A stretch of DNA of 5,493 bases, taken from assembly GCA_025937035.1 (NCBI GenBank), contig JAICSG010000315.1:1-5493 (forward strand), written 5' to 3'. Source of the stretch: Thermoanaerobaculia bacterium. GTDB taxonomy: Bacteria > Acidobacteriota > Thermoanaerobaculia > Multivoradales > UBA5704. Below the pieces are notes generated by a model that worked only from the letters and a program-made list of their open reading frames with translations, made no database searches and was not told where the DNA came from. The position numbers and the translations under genes are program-made. This document shows positions 5,302 to 5,493 of this stretch, piece by piece (the first letter of the stretch is position 1; each line of letters starts with the position of its first letter).

Positions 5302-5493
5302 GGGGCGGGGGGGGGGGGGGGGCCCCCCCCCCCCGGCGGGGGGGGGGGGCGCGCCCCCCCCCCCCCCACAACGCGCTGGGGGGGGTGGGGGGGGGGGGGG
5401 GGGGCGGCCCCTCCCACCCCCAACCCCGCTCTCCTGTCTTTTTTTGGTCGGGGGGGGGGTGGGCCCCCCCCGCGACGTAGCTGGGCGGGGACA
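5302..5493. other. G/C homopolymer tail, probable sequencing or assembly artefact
   Basis: From about 5302 the sequence turns into alternating homopolymers: 16 G (5307-5322), 12 C (5323-5334), 12 G (5338-5349), 14 C (5354-5367) and 18 G (5387-5404), plus a 7-T run at 5439-5445. No coding frame, RNA gene or true repeat unit is visible. The short stretch 5259-5301 after the acyltransferase stop looks normal but holds no hairpin I could support. Confidence 0.8.

Noticed and set aside
4244..5302. Plus-strand ORF (352 aa) in another frame of the acyltransferase
   Set aside because: Arg/Pro/Gly-rich frame-shifted reading of a high-GC gene, without family character.
5307..5404. G-quadruplexes and perfect G/C hairpins in the tail
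   Set aside because: The whole stretch looks like homopolymer artefact, so structures built from it cannot be trusted.
1..5493. CRISPR array, tRNA or rRNA gene, insertion sequence ends
   Set aside because: No regularly spaced repeats, no cloverleaf or conserved rRNA segments, and no transposase or paired terminal inverted repeats were found by reading.

Overview
The window is a high-GC bacterial chromosome fragment whose last ~190 bases look unreliable. The protein types fit an environmental bacterium of the Acidobacteriota or a similar phylum: an anti-sigma-like zinc motif fused to TPRs, a lone wax ester synthase/DGAT, and a PIN-type toxin-antitoxin pair. This placement is inference from gene content and base composition, not from a marker gene.

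Left part, + strand (1-1715). A small exported protein of 101 aa carries a duplicated EG-x-SIDP-x-G motif and is closed by a GC-rich hairpin. It is followed by a 422-aa cytoplasmic TPR protein with a GTG start and an N-terminal H-x4-C-x2-C zinc-site candidate.

Middle part, - strand (3662 down to 1718). In transcription order this holds a 70-aa antitoxin-like protein, a 147-aa PIN-domain toxin that starts at a TTG overlapping the antitoxin stop (TTGA), a 121-bp gap with a strong G-quadruplex motif, and a 370-aa zinc-dependent alcohol dehydrogenase. A strong intrinsic terminator with a six-T tail follows the dehydrogenase and lies between the convergent TPR and dehydrogenase genes. The toxin-antitoxin pair is visibly less GC-rich than its neighbours, which suggests later acquisition.

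Right part, + strand (3849-5258). This is a complete 469-aa wax ester synthase/diacylglycerol acyltransferase with an intact HHxxxDG motif, divergent from the toxin-antitoxin pair across a 186-bp region. Its role is storage-lipid synthesis. The alcohol dehydrogenase could share an alcohol or aldehyde pool with it, but the sequence does not show a shared operon.

From about 5302 to the end the sequence is long G and C homopolymers, most likely a sequencing or assembly artefact at a contig end. I find no clear new multi-gene system. The best leads are the exported repeat peptide beside the zinc-motif TPR protein, and a PIN toxin whose partner lacks a recognisable DNA-binding domain.
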